64,000 bases of DNA from Eleusine coracana subsp. coracana (GCA_032690845.1 CM064429.1:13982569-14046568), one strand, 5' to 3'; shown: positions 1 through 11,181, counted from the stretch's first letter. Made by a program: numbers and translations. Notes: generated by a model not told the origin, from the letters alone.

Positions 1-57
1 ATATGAAACCTTATCCCTAGCAAAGAAAAGAAAGGGCGGTGGCGGCGCTGGACTTAC

Positions 58-279
58 CTTTAGCTCGTGCCGGCGTCGCCACCATAGCCAGCGCTCTTGT
101 CGCTGCTGTAGGAAGAAGCCGAGCCACTGGGCCGGGAGGCCACGCCTCCATGTGGTCTCAGCCTCGGGTCCGGGCCAAAGGGCACCAACGCAAAGCCAGT
201 CGACGGCGGCGAGCTCACCAACGGACAAACGCGCATGCCGGTGACGGGGCTTGCGGCGGCACCGCCACCCTCCAGCCAT
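58..279 (-). other. Possible first coding exon of a leftward gene
   Basis: On the minus strand an ATG at 279 opens a frame of exactly 74 codons that stays open to base 58, where a perfect splice-donor context (AAAG, then GTAAGT) follows. The region is GC-rich and Arg/Trp-rich in translation, and upstream there is a CT-rich leader, as in many grass first exons. I recognise no domain. The competing frame starting at 296 stops four bases before the donor, so if this exon codes, the 279 start is better. It could equally be an untranslated exon or part of a repeat; the rest of the gene would lie left of the window. Confidence 0.3.
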
Positions 280-712
280 CGTTGTCTGGTGCTCACTCAA
301 TGCGGACTAGAGAAGAGGAGGAGGGCAAAGGAAAGAAAGAGGAGAGGGGGAGAGGGCCACGGCATCGCGTCAGCGGCATCTCTCTCCACCGCCGCCGGCG
401 ACCACCGTCGATCGCGGGAAGAAGCGACCCGCCGCTGCTGCGGGTGCGGTGCTGCTTAGGCTCGAGGAGAGAAAGGCAAACGAGCTAGGGTTTACAGGTA
501 GAAGGCGTCCGACTTGGCTGCCTGATCCGCACAGATGGCCGAGATGGGCCGACAGCAGGTGGTCCGCCTCTTGGCCTAGGAGGGACGAAACGCTGGGCCG
601 ATTTGGCAGCCCAGCTGTTGGCTACCGGGCTGTAGGCCCATGTGGGCGCGCGCGGGGGCCAAGCCGAAAGGCAGTGATTTTGGTCCAGGACGAAAGCCCA
701 ATTCGAGCATAG

Positions 713-1499
713 TAAAATTTCTGAATTATTTGAATTATTCTTAGAAACGAATTTGAATGTTCTTTAGCTATATTTTATAAAGTTTGGATCTCTATTCAAT
801 TTTTCCTAACCAGATAATTGTTTAGAGAATAGCAAGTAAAGAAATGCTACTATTTTCATGAATTTTGTTCATGTTTTCCGCTGCAAAAGTTTAAATTGCT
901 GCTTCTTTATTCAAATTTGAACCAACGGGATAATTTGTTTAGAGAGTAGAAAAGAACACAGTGATCTTTCTAAGTACAATTTTAAAGCTTCCGCTGCAAA
1001 GTAAGGATTTTATCCTCTAATGAAATTGAAACCTGCAAGAAAATTTTAATTAGAAGAAAAAAGAAAGATATTGTTCTAAAGTTAAATTATGATATTGTTA
1101 TTTTCTAATCAATGTTGATAATAACAATATTATAATCATATGAGTCTTATCCTTAAAGTTCAAATATCTGATTAATTTTGTATCAAAGTGATTAATTTTC
1201 AGAGAATAGATAAAGACAAAGAAATAGCTATTAAGCTAGAGAAATGTATTTTTCTTATTTCTGCTGTAATAAAGTTGATGATGATTATTTATTTTTGATA
1301 GAAATATCATCACATTATTTATGAGTTATATGCGTTATTTCTATTTCTGTCTAACCGTGATGTGAAAATAATGTAGAAAGATGATGTTTTATTCTATTTC
1401 TGTCCAATGGTAATTTAGAGTATAAAAGAAAGGTTTCATAGTTTAATGTGCATATCTTTAACCAGACCAACTTAGGGTTAATTTTTATACTTATTATTA
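713..1499. other. AT-rich stretch without a recognisable gene
   Basis: Low-complexity AT-rich DNA with no long open frame and no recognisable RNA gene. Loosely similar phrases recur (for example 'ttccgctgcaaa' near 878 and 990), suggesting old degenerate internal duplication. It may be the leader of the decayed Copia element to its right, but I cannot find a matching 5' LTR. Confidence 0.4.
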
Positions 1500-2627
1500 T
1501 TGATTATTGGCTAATTGTTCTTAGACTAAAATTTTTTTCATGCTCTCATTCGTGCAAGCAAAAGACAGGTACTTGGATCATAATGTGAGGGAGTATGTTC
1601 TCTCTAAAGAATGGCTTAAAAAGAAAAGAATTCTTGGATAATAATCCGAGAAAGAGATAGATCATTGAGAGTCTTGATTGTCGAATGTCTTTCATGTACT
1701 CTCTATGAAGAAGAATTTTTTGAGCCATCATGGTTTGAGATGTAACAAGAAACATGCATATTTAATTTGACCAACATCGATTAAGCAAGTGTCTCAAAGA
1801 GTATTCAGATTATTTCTGAATTTGATGATTGTATATGGAGTCGAAAGAGCCAATACTGATATTTATATCCCTTATAGGGAATTACCCACATGGCGGGAAA
1901 AGATTATTATAATAAAACCCGCAAATCGGAAATAGTCTAAGAATATACCCACATGGCGGGGTAAAGTTGGCATAATATTTATGTTAGAATTATCCTATAT
2001 GACAGGAGAAAAATGTGATGACTCATGTGTCTTTAATGTGTCCCACCCTAGGAGAAAAGTATGAAATAGCTCTTATGCTATTCTACTATCAGACGACATA
2101 GTCATCAAGTACTCAATAAGTCTAAAGAGGATAAAAGTTACAAACGAACCAAAAGATGAGAGTGATATGCAAGCATGACTTACAAAAGTACTATTGATAG
2201 AACTCTATTGAATTTTGAAATGGAATGAGGAAAAATACTCCCATACGAGTTAACAGAAAACTTTATTCCGCATGAAGTAATAAGGTAAATGAAGAAGACA
2301 ATCAAAGTTTCCTCAATTCGCAAGAGTTCTGAATGGTTTTTGAAATTGTGGTAGAAAAGTTCTTACCACATTTCAAGGGGGAGAATGAACTATAAGATAA
2401 ATTGATGAAACTCCCCTAAACTTGCTTTTAAAGTGATCTATAAATGTGATAGTCGGGGGAGTATGATGGTCATAATAATGATACCCCTAAAGCAAAGAAA
2501 TAATTGTATTCCTAGATCTTTTACAGTTTTCGAAAGGAGACTAAGGAATACTAAGGCGGTGCTTAAAGTGCCATAAAGGAGAAATTTTAACATAACAAAC
2601 CCAAATAATAAAGTTTAAAGGCACACT

Positions 2628-2701
2628 ATTGGTGTAATTTGGGGGAGCCATTTTATTGGTCACCATTGGTGTAATCTGGGGGAGCCATTTTATTGGTTGT
2701 C
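2628..2701. repeat. 37-bp tandem duplication
   Basis: Two adjacent 37-bp units (2628-2664 and 2665-2701) containing 'gggggagccattttattgg', nearly identical, inside the decayed Copia element. Confidence 0.85.
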
Positions 2702-2849
2702 CAGATAAAGCAAAAGTTTCTATTTCTTCTTGAAATACAAGAGAACTCAAAGGGGGCATAGTACCTTGAGAAAGTGACATTAAGGAGAAGTGGGTGTATG
2801 TGCCCACTTAGATCATTCAGGAGTCATTTCTCACTACCTATTGTTATTA

Positions 2850-4480
2850 CACTGACAACTCGTCAGTTGCGGTGCCAGTACCTATTGTGATTCTACCTGT
2901 GGCAACAATGAGTTATATGGAACCTGTCCTTCAGGAGCCAATGGAACCCATCATTGTATATGAGGAGGATTAGCCCTATATATAGATCAAATGGAGGTTT
3001 ATCTCACCTCCATTGAAACAAGTTATAAGATGCGCTCTATCGAGCTTTGAGAAGTATCTACTTGTCTAAATGATAGGAGACTATGTGAGATGAAATGAAA
3101 TTTGTGAATCCTAATGATGTTCTAGGACCCATAACTAATTTCCAATTGAGCCAAATCAGTAAGCTATAAAGGGTCTACAACGAAAATGTGACTCCAAAGG
3201 AAATATGTAAGGTGTAAAACACGACTTAAATCAAAAGTTTTTGCGCGAAAGAATAAATAGGTTACAATGAGTGCTAATGGCACATCAATCTGAGTTACAT
3301 CAGATGGAAGAAACCATGATCTGAGTTATATCAGATGAAAATAAAGAACACAAGAGATACTGTCTAAAAAGGTCTTTTATGGACTAGAGCAAGACTCTAG
3401 GCAATGACTTTTAAAGTTAAAAGAATCAATTGTTATTTTGGGTTAAAGAGAAATATGAGGACAATTGTATTTGTGCAAAGTTATAGAATACGAAATTTAT
3501 TTCCAAAATCCTGTACATGTGGATGACGTCCTACTTGTTAGTGGTGATATCAGTCTTCTTTAGGGGAAGAAGAAGTTTTTGTCCTCAAAGTCCAAAAGAA
3601 TGTTCTCAGCAGAATGTCCCTCGTTATAACGATCGAGATTCTCCGAGAAAGATGAAAGGGGTATTAGAAATGTTGCAGTAGGCATGCTAAGAAAAGTCCC
3701 TTAAATATGCATGCGAGAAAACCTACGCCTGTTCTTTATAGTCAAGGGTAATTGAATTAGGAACTTTAGTGTTCTAAGAGTCAATATATAATAGATCAAA
3801 TGGATATGGTACCATATGCTTCAGCTGTTAGAAGCTTAGTAAATTACCCTGACACAATTCATGAATTCGAGTTATTTTGGTAATGTCCAGTCTAGATATA
3901 GATCACTGAAATAGAATCAAAGATATCGGCCTCATGCTAAAAGGATCAAGTGCTCTTAAAAGGTTGTGAGCACAAAAATAGAACTTGTGAAATATATAGC
4001 GAAATCCACAATTATCGCTAACTTTCACAATCGGAGTTTTTGTGTGGAAAAGCTCCAAAGAATGAAATAATTATCATCAATGTGATGCAAACACATGTTA
4101 TAACATGATATGAGGCGGAGGGACAGGCAAGATGTTTAAGAAAACCTATACCCGGGGTTGGTAATGGTTGACAACAGTGACAACCATTAAATAATTTACT
4201 CCTATGATAACGAGTCAAGTGTGGTGCCAAACATGTTGACACAAATTTATACGTTCTAAAGGAGAAAGTCTGGAATAAAGTTGAAATGCTTGGAGCATAA
4301 AAGCGGCAGACAAGTGTTTGCAGATCTGCTTATTAAAGGCTTGTTTGGATAACATACAGTCAACATGGGTTCATGGTATAGCCTAAAACTTCCAGACAAT
4401 AAACGGCCCAAGGTTAAAGAATCTGTTTCAAAACAGAGGAGTATGTTGTAGTTGTTGATTCTATCGAGATTTACCATGAC
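2850..4480 (+). pseudogene. Copia polyprotein remnant (reverse transcriptase / RNase H)
   Basis: Fragments follow Copia reverse transcriptase order. A CDSKGN phrase at about 3188 matches the start of the RT domain. A-H-x-x-E-L-H-Q-M at about 3285 matches the conserved block before the catalytic part. HVDDVLLVSGD at 3516-3548 is the catalytic YVDD box with Tyr replaced by His. VPYASAV at 3809-3829 is the conserved block downstream of RT. ADLLIKGL at 4320-4343 matches the end of the RNase H/polyprotein. Frameshifts and stop codons separate all of these, so no protein can be made. Lineage within Copia is not determined. Confidence 0.75.
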
Positions 4481-4585
4481 GATGAGGCATGCTCTACATA
4501 CGAATCTATGATGGAACGATTACTATGAAAATAGTCATTTCAAAATATAAAGTTAAAAGTATAAAAGCGAGATCAAGGGGGAGAA

Positions 4586-4963
4586 TGTTAGGTTGATCTC
4601 TTCACCAATGTGCCTAACGGCTTATTGGGCCCTTGACCACGTCCTGATCGGGGACGTCCAACCTAAGACGAGGCTGGTGGGCCCCTGTCGTGCAGCCCTA
4701 TAAAAGGGAGGTGGGGACCACAGAGCACACACCATGAGATTCGTCACCGCCACAGTAACTCCCCACATCAAAACCCTAGCCCAATCTAAAAGGAGGTGCT
4801 GCCAGAGACGGGATGGCCTACCGGCGAGCACCGTCACCAACGCTCCTCTGCACCACCTCGTCACCGGCACCATGGCCGGCAATGGCATCATCAGGAGGGA
4901 CAAGGTATGTCGCCCAAAGAAGTAGCCCGTTCGATCTACTCCTAGTAGATTTGAGTTCTAACA
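4586..4963 (+). repeat. 3' LTR of the decayed Copia element
   Basis: Starts TGTTAGG directly after a polypurine tract and ends TTCTAACA, giving TG...CA ends with short inverted repeats over 378 bp. A TATAAAA box at 4699-4705 lies at a promoter-like position, followed by an AAAACCCTAG-type leader. No second copy occurs in the window, so the ends rest on the polypurine tract and terminal symmetry only. Confidence 0.7.
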
Positions 4964-5089
4964 ACCTACATATATCCAAGGAGTTGCAACAACCAGACTT
5001 TTCAATTTTACATGACGATCACTCTACAAGTTGTCCGGACATGTTTACAACTTGGAAGTGAAGGTCTCTGCTAAGTGCTAACATAACTT

Positions 5090-5204
5090 GAAAGTGGAGT
5101 CTAATGAATACTTATACATGGCATCAACAAACCTGACAACCAAACCTACATTGGCTGTCAGCTTTGTTGATGCCATGTCTAAGAACTCATTAGAGTCCAC
5201 TTTC
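5090..5204. repeat. Long near-perfect inverted repeat (foldback hairpin)
   Basis: Arms 5090-5143 and 5151-5204 (54 nt each) are reverse complements at 48 of 54 positions with no gap and a 7-nt loop. The homology stops sharply at both outer ends. The right-arm sequence appears to continue into unrelated-looking DNA to about 5480, as if a short piece of that sequence had been copied in inverted order to its left. Possibilities are a young miRNA/siRNA-producing locus formed by inverted duplication, or a foldback MITE; no target-site duplication is evident. Confidence 0.85.
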
Positions 5205-6547
5205 TTGATGATCTCCAATTTTCATCACTTTTGCATCAGTGAGACCTGAGCACACCACTTCTGCATAGAGAAGTTTCTTTAAGTTGTCTAACCTGGTTAC
5301 CAACCATATTACAATGCTTAATGTCGCCTAAAAGGTCCCTCGACCACTTCATCAAATAGGAAATAGCATATTTCCTTGCCTTCCTTGGTGTATCGGACAT
5401 GATAAAACTTCTCAAACTGTCGCTCTTAGCTCTCTGAACTTTTCCCCATACATATGTGATGTCAGCTCACCACTTGAAAGTACATCTACATATTATTTTC
5501 TTCACATTTCCTCCTTCACATTTTTTTTTGTATTCAGCATATTTTTCCCAGTGGTAGTTCACCTTACTCAGATAGTATTCCGTATATTTTTCACAGAAAA
5601 ATAGGCATGCAGCAAGAAGAAGAAGCAATCACTCATGAGCGAGTTCTCAATGCACGGGTTTTAATGGGAAGAGCACAGAAGTCATCACTCAAACTAATGT
5701 TTGAACCCAACTTGTAACCCAGCTCATATTTTTGGTGGGTAGCACCTCTAGGATCCTACACCCCAATCCAATTATCTCGCGCGGACCGATCGATTGAGAT
5801 CAGGAGCTTCGTCAGATCGCGCGTGGTCATGCGCGTGGCCTCGCCGCTGTTGGAGGCGGCCGAACGCGCGGGTAGGGGAGCAGAGCGGGGACGGCGGTTC
5901 AGACTTCAGAGACACAGGTTAGGGGCGAGATGGAAGGAGCGCACGTGGAAACGGTTCACCGTGGACATTGAACGGTGTCAAGGCCACGTGTGGAAATGGT
6001 GACCCCGTGACCGTGTCAGCTGAGCTCCATCTATCAGTGGGAGAATTCCTCGAAACATGAATCGTATCCTCAATGTCACTGAATTAACAAGCACATCACT
6101 GAAAGCACAATCGTTATTCTTGTTATAACGTAATTATGTTCTTATCTGCGATGATTTGTCCAAAGTAGTTCACAATAGTCATTCCATACATGTAAGACCC
6201 ACAAAATTTACAACTTCTTTTTCATTTCTGCAGTTTTTGCTGCTAAACAGTCTTCTCGTGGATAAACTGCACATTCCGTAATGATCCGCAGTGGTAGTTC
6301 ACCAAATGCGCCATCCAAAAGTGATTAAGTAAATGTCGAGCAAGCACATCATACTTGAATATAGGGAATCAAGGTAACACAGACCTAAAACCTGTTACAT
6401 CAACTGTGCACAACGAACCAATATAATCCACCATCGTTCAAAACCCATTGATCATCAAAATTGCCTTCCATTTTCTAAAGAGCACGACTCCGTATCATGT
6501 TAGCTGCAGTCCCCCACGGCATGACAGGGAAAAATCTGTGTAATCCA
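5205..6547. other. Intergenic: possible old gene fragment and GC-rich island
   Basis: No intact gene seen. On the minus strand, 5340-5440 reads open with a Tyr/Phe/Glu-rich translation but is quickly broken. A GC-rich island spans about 5775-6030. It contains two CACGTG G-boxes (5942-5947 and 5985-5990) and, on the minus strand, an ATG opening about 24 codons near 5830. This could be the promoter and first exon of a dead leftward gene. The last few hundred bases are probably 3' flank of the gene ending at 6548. Confidence 0.3.
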
Positions 6548-6718
6548 TCAGTCGTCGCTATCCTTCTTCGGCTTACGGTATGTTTCCTCAATATGTTTTG
6601 CCAGGAAAATATAGGTGTTGAACAGCTTCTTGACGTTAGGAACGTTGTAGTTCTGAGCTACGTAGACACCACATCCCATTCCCAGCATGAAAGTGAAGCT
6701 GCCCCTGAATAACCCCAT
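6548..6718 (-). CDS. Small conserved plant membrane protein (DUF4516-like), 56 aa
   Basis: An intact 57-codon frame on the minus strand, shorter than usual ORF cut-offs. The protein starts MGLFRGSF, has a hydrophobic stretch at residues 7-21 with a glycine-rich MLGMGCG core, then AQNYNVPNVKKL and a basic, acidic-ended tail finishing KPKKDSDD. This is the layout of a widely conserved plant microprotein of about 55-60 residues with one N-terminal membrane segment. I recall similar proteins annotated with DUF4516, a family containing small mitochondrial inner-membrane proteins; localisation here is inference. A splice acceptor (TTTTACAG) lies two bases before the ATG, so the start is fixed and the 5' UTR lies in an upstream exon. 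No frameshift or stop disturbs it. The right-hand partner exon is probably the one near 12.6 kb. Confidence 0.8.
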   Translation of the reverse strand: MGLFRGSFTFMLGMGCGVYVAQNYNVPNVKKLFNTYIFLAKHIEETYRKPKKDSDD

Positions 6719-7276
6719 TGCTGTAAAATTGGGTTACTGTAAACCTGGCAACAGGAACAAAATGGTTATGTACATGAAAAGGCTTACCACAACGCAAAGC
6801 ACAGATAATTATAAGAAAATAGTTGTGATGATACAGTAGGAATTATTGCATTTTTTGTATCAGGTGTCCACAAAATGATTTAGCATGAATTGAAACTTGA
6901 TTCCTACATGTGCTAAGTTTACTAGCATAGTAGCATTATAGAGCAACAATTTAATACTCCAAAGAAAATAGCAAGGCCATGCATGCTATACCGAGCCAGG
7001 AAAAATGAAGTGGGAGAATCTATCAGACTACCCCATATAGTAACCTCGATCAATTTGGACTACTGAAGACTAACAGACAGCACAAACAGTTGGTTCTTTT
7101 TTACTATAACATTAACAGCTGAAATTTTTATGCAATTATTATGAGAAAGCTGGAAGTGCTATATGTATCTAAAAGGCACTGGAGGCTATAAGTGTCCATG
7201 TGTCAAGTCAACAAAGAATTTAGGCAAAATGGTATTGCTGTCCAAAATGGAAAGCTCTTCCCAATATCACTGTGAT

Positions 7277-7334
7277 AGTCATAATGTCCTCCTCGCAAAA
7301 AAAAAAAAAAAAAAAAAAAAAAAGTCATAATGTC
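7277..7334 (+). mobile_element. Minimal poly(A) retro-insertion with 12-bp target duplication
   Basis: The sequence AGTCATAATGTC occurs at 7277-7288 and again at 7323-7334. Between them lie only eight bases (CTCCTCGC) and a run of 27 adenines (7297-7323, the last shared with the repeat). This is the signature of LINE-machinery retrotransposition so extremely 5'-truncated that almost only the tail was inserted. The parent RNA cannot be told from eight bases. Confidence 0.8.
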
Positions 7335-7637
7335 TGCAAGCAACCTAGCAATGCTAACTCGAACAACTTTTGCTATGGAGTTCACAACTATTCTGAAATG
7401 CACTAAGTTCACTGGAATGGCACTTTATATCCTAATTCACGTTATTGACAATCATTCAGGTGAGTTCAAACTTAATTGCCAAGACCAGGCATATTGAGCC
7501 AGGGTAGGTAAATGCAGAAGAATATCTAGATCAGGCCTGCAATCAACCATACCTATCTTGCAATGAACTGCACTCAGAATCTCAGAAACAAAAGAAAACA
7601 AAACAAGAACTTTGAAAATAAAACATATGGAAGCTTA

Positions 7638-7703
7638 GGTGAAAAAAGAAAAGATCACCTGTTCAAAATAGGTGAAAAAAGAAAAGATCACCGGTTCAAA
7701 ATA
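7638..7703. repeat. 33-bp tandem duplication
   Basis: Two adjacent 33-bp units (7638-7670, 7671-7703) beginning GGTGAAAAAAGAAAAGATCA, differing at one base. Non-coding, within the putative intron. Confidence 0.85.
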
Positions 7704-8223
7704 TCTCTTACAACTGAAACATTTAAGAGATTTACAAAAGTATGCACTAAATCAATAGATAAATAAGTGCTTATCCAGTAATTAGTCAAGTCACCAAGAA
7801 TCAGGACTTAAGAGTGCTAGAGTAACATCTTTTCCTATTTAACCATCAGAATGAAGGAAAAGCAGACTAGGATCTGCACTGAAGATTTTCAAATTCAAGT
7901 AATGACCAAGTCAGAACATTCCAGATATTATTACACCAATTTTATTTGGGAAAAACACGGAAAAATCAGTACCAGGCCATACCACAGCTCTGTTTCCAAT
8001 TCTTTCAAGAGTCACTCTTTCAATAGGCAGCACTATTTCACGTCAGGTATCTATGAAAACCCCAGGGCATTAAACAAAATGATGACAGACATACTGGTTA
8101 AATTGAGTTATCATGTGACTATATAAAGTTTCTAACAATACCCAAAACAATTAAAAGGTTAGCCAAACACAATAAGAAGCTAACATAGCTAACCATAAAC
8201 AACGTCCAGAAACAAACAGCAGA

Positions 8224-8367
8224 TACATAGGGTCGCGATCCTTTAGCTCAGGCACGAATGTAATCTTATAACTCAAGGGGGTGTGGGTGAGTTGTACCGG
8301 GTTCTTATCCCGTTTTTTCTTCTTAAATATAATGAAGCGCAGTTCTCCTGCGTTCTCGAGAAAAAAC
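8224..8367 (+). mobile_element. 5'-truncated L1 (LINE) 3' end
   Basis: A 144-bp insertion ending in the grass L1 3'-UTR signature: a 'gggttcttatcccg' segment, a pyrimidine run, 'cttcttaaatataatga', a small GCAG...CTGC hairpin, then TCTCGAG and an A-rich tail. It is flanked by a perfect 14-bp direct repeat (aaacaaacagcaga at 8210-8223 and 8368-8381), the target-site duplication. No coding sequence is retained. Confidence 0.85.
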
Positions 8368-8481
8368 AAACAAACAGCAGACAGTATAGTACTAGACAGT
8401 ACTCAATACAAAGAGAAATTGTTCATGATGTAATTGCCAGATTCAGTAGCCTATATCAGAACTCTAAACAAGACTCCATGC

Positions 8482-8747
8482 TGTCACGACCCGTGGCCGC
8501 CGGCAAGCTACTGCCAGGACATGAGCACGTGGACAGGGCATCGCCGCCGAGCAAGATGAACGATCAGCTTGCTGAAACCGCTCCTCCGTGAGGACGATGA
8601 CCGAAGGGATGAATCCTGATTCTGAATATTTTTCTGTTCTGTTCCTTAGTGTGCTTCCTCCATTCATTGTATAGGTGCTGATCTAGAGTGGGCCATGGGC
8701 TGGACTCTGGTGGCACAAGGTCCAGAGGACATGGGCCGGGTGTTACA
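8482..8747 (-). repeat. 3' LTR of element D
   Basis: 266 bp, the downstream LTR in the element's minus-strand sense. Starts (minus) TGTAACACCCGG right after the polypurine-like tract and ends at the catgc target duplication. Confidence 0.92.
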
Positions 8748-9226
8748 CTACCACCCCGCAAAAATGTTGCTTGTCCCCAAGCGACACCATGCATATGCAC
8801 AAAATATCCATGTCCCTTCATTTTCTGTTTGCCGTCTCTTCTGTAGAATCTATGTATGTAGGTAGTCATGTCTGAGCTAAAGATGCCTGGATACCATGGC
8901 CATATGATGCATAAGAGAATCAAGAGCAAGTGATGCACCTAGAAGGAACCCAACGATTGCAAGGTAGTCATCACTGCAAATAGCATACGGAAGCCACTTG
9001 TTTCATGAGAAAAGCCAGATTCACTTGGACCCCTAGGAGCTAGTGCAATCATACTTCTTAGAGGCGCCTCCTCCCTCACTTCACAAGCTGAAAGCATTCT
9101 AATACAACTCTGGAGCAGCCTCAGTGACATCATTTTTAGTCCCCTTGTCATAAGAAATCCACTCAGCTTGATCCAAACACTAGTAGATATGCTCAAGCTC
9201 AATGTCAAGGAAGCTGATTGCGTTTG

Positions 9227-10735
9227 CTAATGGGTAGGATTGAGAACGTGCAACAGAGACACTAGCAGCATGATTGAACTCTGAATAAACAAAACTGAAC
9301 TAGAATTTACATATGTATTTGCTGCAGTATATCCCAGAATCCCCAGATCCCATTGCCTGAAACAAATGTGCAGCCTCATGTACCAAATGTCCATCAGGTA
9401 AGTACCAGCACAGAACACAAACTTCATAGTTTCTTCAAAGAATTGCATGTCTGGGTTAATGCTAAAAAACTTTTTGATTAACTTACTGTTCCCTTTGATA
9501 TAAGTGTTGATCGATGCACTGCATTTCTTATTGTTGCTCAAATACAGCATGTCGAGCTCTGTCTTCTCCGTATCCACATACCCACTGTCAAAGGTAATTT
9601 GCTGCACTAACTCATCATTTGTGTCCAGCTCATTTATCATGCCCTCGTCCAACACAACATCCACACAAGGCATTTTTTTCTAACACCACACAGACAACAC
9701 CTTCACCACTTTCTAGATACAGGGATGAACCATCAATATCAGTGAATTTCAAGCCAACTGGGATCAACACATTATCAAAACGTTTCTTAGCAGCTGTAAT
9801 ACTCTTCACACCAACAAAAACCCATGTTATCTGTTGCAGTAAGTCATCATGCAAGTCCAGATTGGCTCGCAAGTCAACATCCTTACAAGGTTCTTGTACA
9901 TCACTTCCCCACTCAAAATTTAGACTTGGTATATCATCGAGTACTTGGTATGCAGAACACATGAAAGTTCCTGGTGATAATGATGCTAGATTTGCATCTC
10001 CAGAAATCAACACCCACGGTGCTGACAGAGCATGAGAGCAATCCATCGCGATCTTCTGGCTTCCAATGAACTTTCCACCTTGAGCTAGTTGCTGCAACAA
10101 ATCATCACATGAATCGAGGTCCTGTAGCACCTCCTCATTCCAATCCAAATCTACAAGAGGCGCTTGCTTATTTTCTGCATCATCCCACTTGCCAATACAC
10201 AGGGCATTTCCTTGTATGCCTTGTGTGCAAGGTCCATGTCAAGTCTCTCCAACAGCATGATGACTTCATCATCTCCTAGAATCAGTTCGTCTGGTGAAGA
10301 GAAAACATGAGATTGCCCCATCCTCATCTCCTCCAACTGCCCTATCATCTCTCTCATCACCTCCAAAACGAACAGAAAAGACACATGTAGTTGTGGTAAC
10401 ACACCGTCCTGAAAATCCAGCCTGTGCAAACTGTCCTCATCCCAAACAACATCAGCAGAAGGTGTTTCATCAAACACCTCATCACTATCCCATATCACAT
10501 CCTCAAGAGGCATTTCATCGAACAGTGAGTGGGCATTACCATCCTCATCAACCAAGTACTCTACACCAGTGGCTAGTTGTTGCAGTAATAGTAATCCCAT
10601 CCAACACTTTCACAGAACACCGAAATAGCATTACCATCCTCATCAACCAAGTACTCTACACAAGTGTCTAGTTGTTGCAGTAATCCCATGTGTGTGTGGC
10701 AGTCGGATACCGCCTCGTCCCACATGATGTCCTTG
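9227..10735 (-). pseudogene. Element D: frameshifted repeat-protein region of unknown function
   Basis: Downstream of the cold-shock domain, translation in successive shifted frames gives an acidic protein built from a degenerate repeat. The consensus is roughly D-V-x-W-D-E, x5-8, L-D-x-x-D-x-L-L-Q-Q-L. Copies begin near 10735 (KDIMWDE), 10510 (EDVIWDS), 10460 (ADVVWDE), 10155 (VDLDWNE), 9895 (KDVDLRA) and 9665 (VDVVLDE). An E-Y-L-V-D-E-D-G-N-A segment is duplicated at DNA level with a period of about 95 bp (near 10540 and 10635). At least three frameshifts separate the pieces, so the original was one longer ORF continuing from the cold-shock domain. I do not recognise the family; a captured host gene is most likely. 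Confidence 0.6.
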
Positions 10736-11181
10736 TGATGCATTTCGTGAACGACCCTTGTGTAGCATCCGCATAGACAACAGAAGCAACAGGAATGGTA
10801 CGAGCACGACGAACCTCGCCTCGCGGTGGACGTTGGACCAAGCTGCGACTCCACACGCTGATGCATGGTGCAGATCGACCCCTTCAGGGCGTGCAGCCCA
10901 AAGCCATCTTGGTCGCCTTCGTTACGACAGGGGCGGGAGTAGCCAACGAACGCACCGCCGCCAGGAGTGGTGACATCAACGACTGTGAGGCGCCCATGCC
11001 TGTCTGTGCAGACCTCGAACTCGATGGAGTCACCGACGTTGAGGCCGTGGGAGCCATCCGACTTGAGGGATGGATGATGGAAGTAGAGGTACCCACTACC
11101 AATGTTGGGAGTGATGAAGCCCGACCCTCTCGAAGCGTTGAACCAAATCACTGTCTCCATTATCCTCTTCCCCGCCGACAT
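10573..11181 (-). CDS. Cold-shock-domain ORF captured in element D, 202 aa
   Basis: Starts MSAGKRIMETVIWFN at 11181, matching where plant cold-shock proteins begin. An in-frame ATG 14 codons upstream (11223) is possible but lies nearly in the primer-binding site. Residues about 8-75 form a cold-shock domain: TVIWFN opening strand, SRGSGFI at the RNP1 position, LYFHH at the RNP2 position, then GDSIEFEV and a VDVTTPGG end typical of plant CSPs. In host CSPs this domain binds single-stranded nucleic acid and acts as an RNA chaperone, usually followed by glycine-rich and zinc-knuckle segments. Here the first unit of the acidic LLQQL repeat follows, and the frame ends in YYYCNN, probably after a frameshift. 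It is the first ORF after the primer-binding site, where gag would be. RNP1 has Ser for the usual Phe. Confidence 0.75.
   Translation of the reverse strand: MSAGKRIMETVIWFNASRGSGFITPNIGSGYLYFHHPSLKSDGSHGLNVGDSIEFEVCTDRHGRLTVVDVTTPGGGAFVGYSRPCRNEGDQDGFGLHALKGSICTMHQRVESQLGPTSTARRGSSCSYHSCCFCCLCGCYTRVVHEMHHKDIMWDEAVSDCHTHMGLLQQLDTCVEYLVDEDGNAISVFCESVGWDYYYCNN

Larger units (their letters stand above)
1500..4963 (+). mobile_element. Decayed Ty1/Copia retrotransposon, 3' LTR preserved
   Basis: A heavily mutated plus-strand Copia element. Its right end is clear: polypurine tract 4573-4585, then an LTR beginning TGTTAGG at 4586. The polyprotein survives only as short in-frame echoes broken by stops and frameshifts. 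The left limit is arbitrary; no 5' LTR matching the 3' LTR is visible, so the 5' end is deleted or decayed beyond recognition. The motif 'acccacatggcggg' occurs twice (about 1885 and 1948). The element is probably the oldest insertion in the window. Confidence 0.75.

Noticed and set aside
39..488. 149-codon plus-strand frame
   Set aside because: Arg/Ser-rich translation of GC-rich DNA with no domain, and the splice donor and leader signals are on the other strand.
10573..11181. Cold-shock ORF as an ordinary host gene
   Set aside because: It lies strictly between two LTRs with target duplication, primer-binding site and polypurine tract in the same sense, so it travels with the element.
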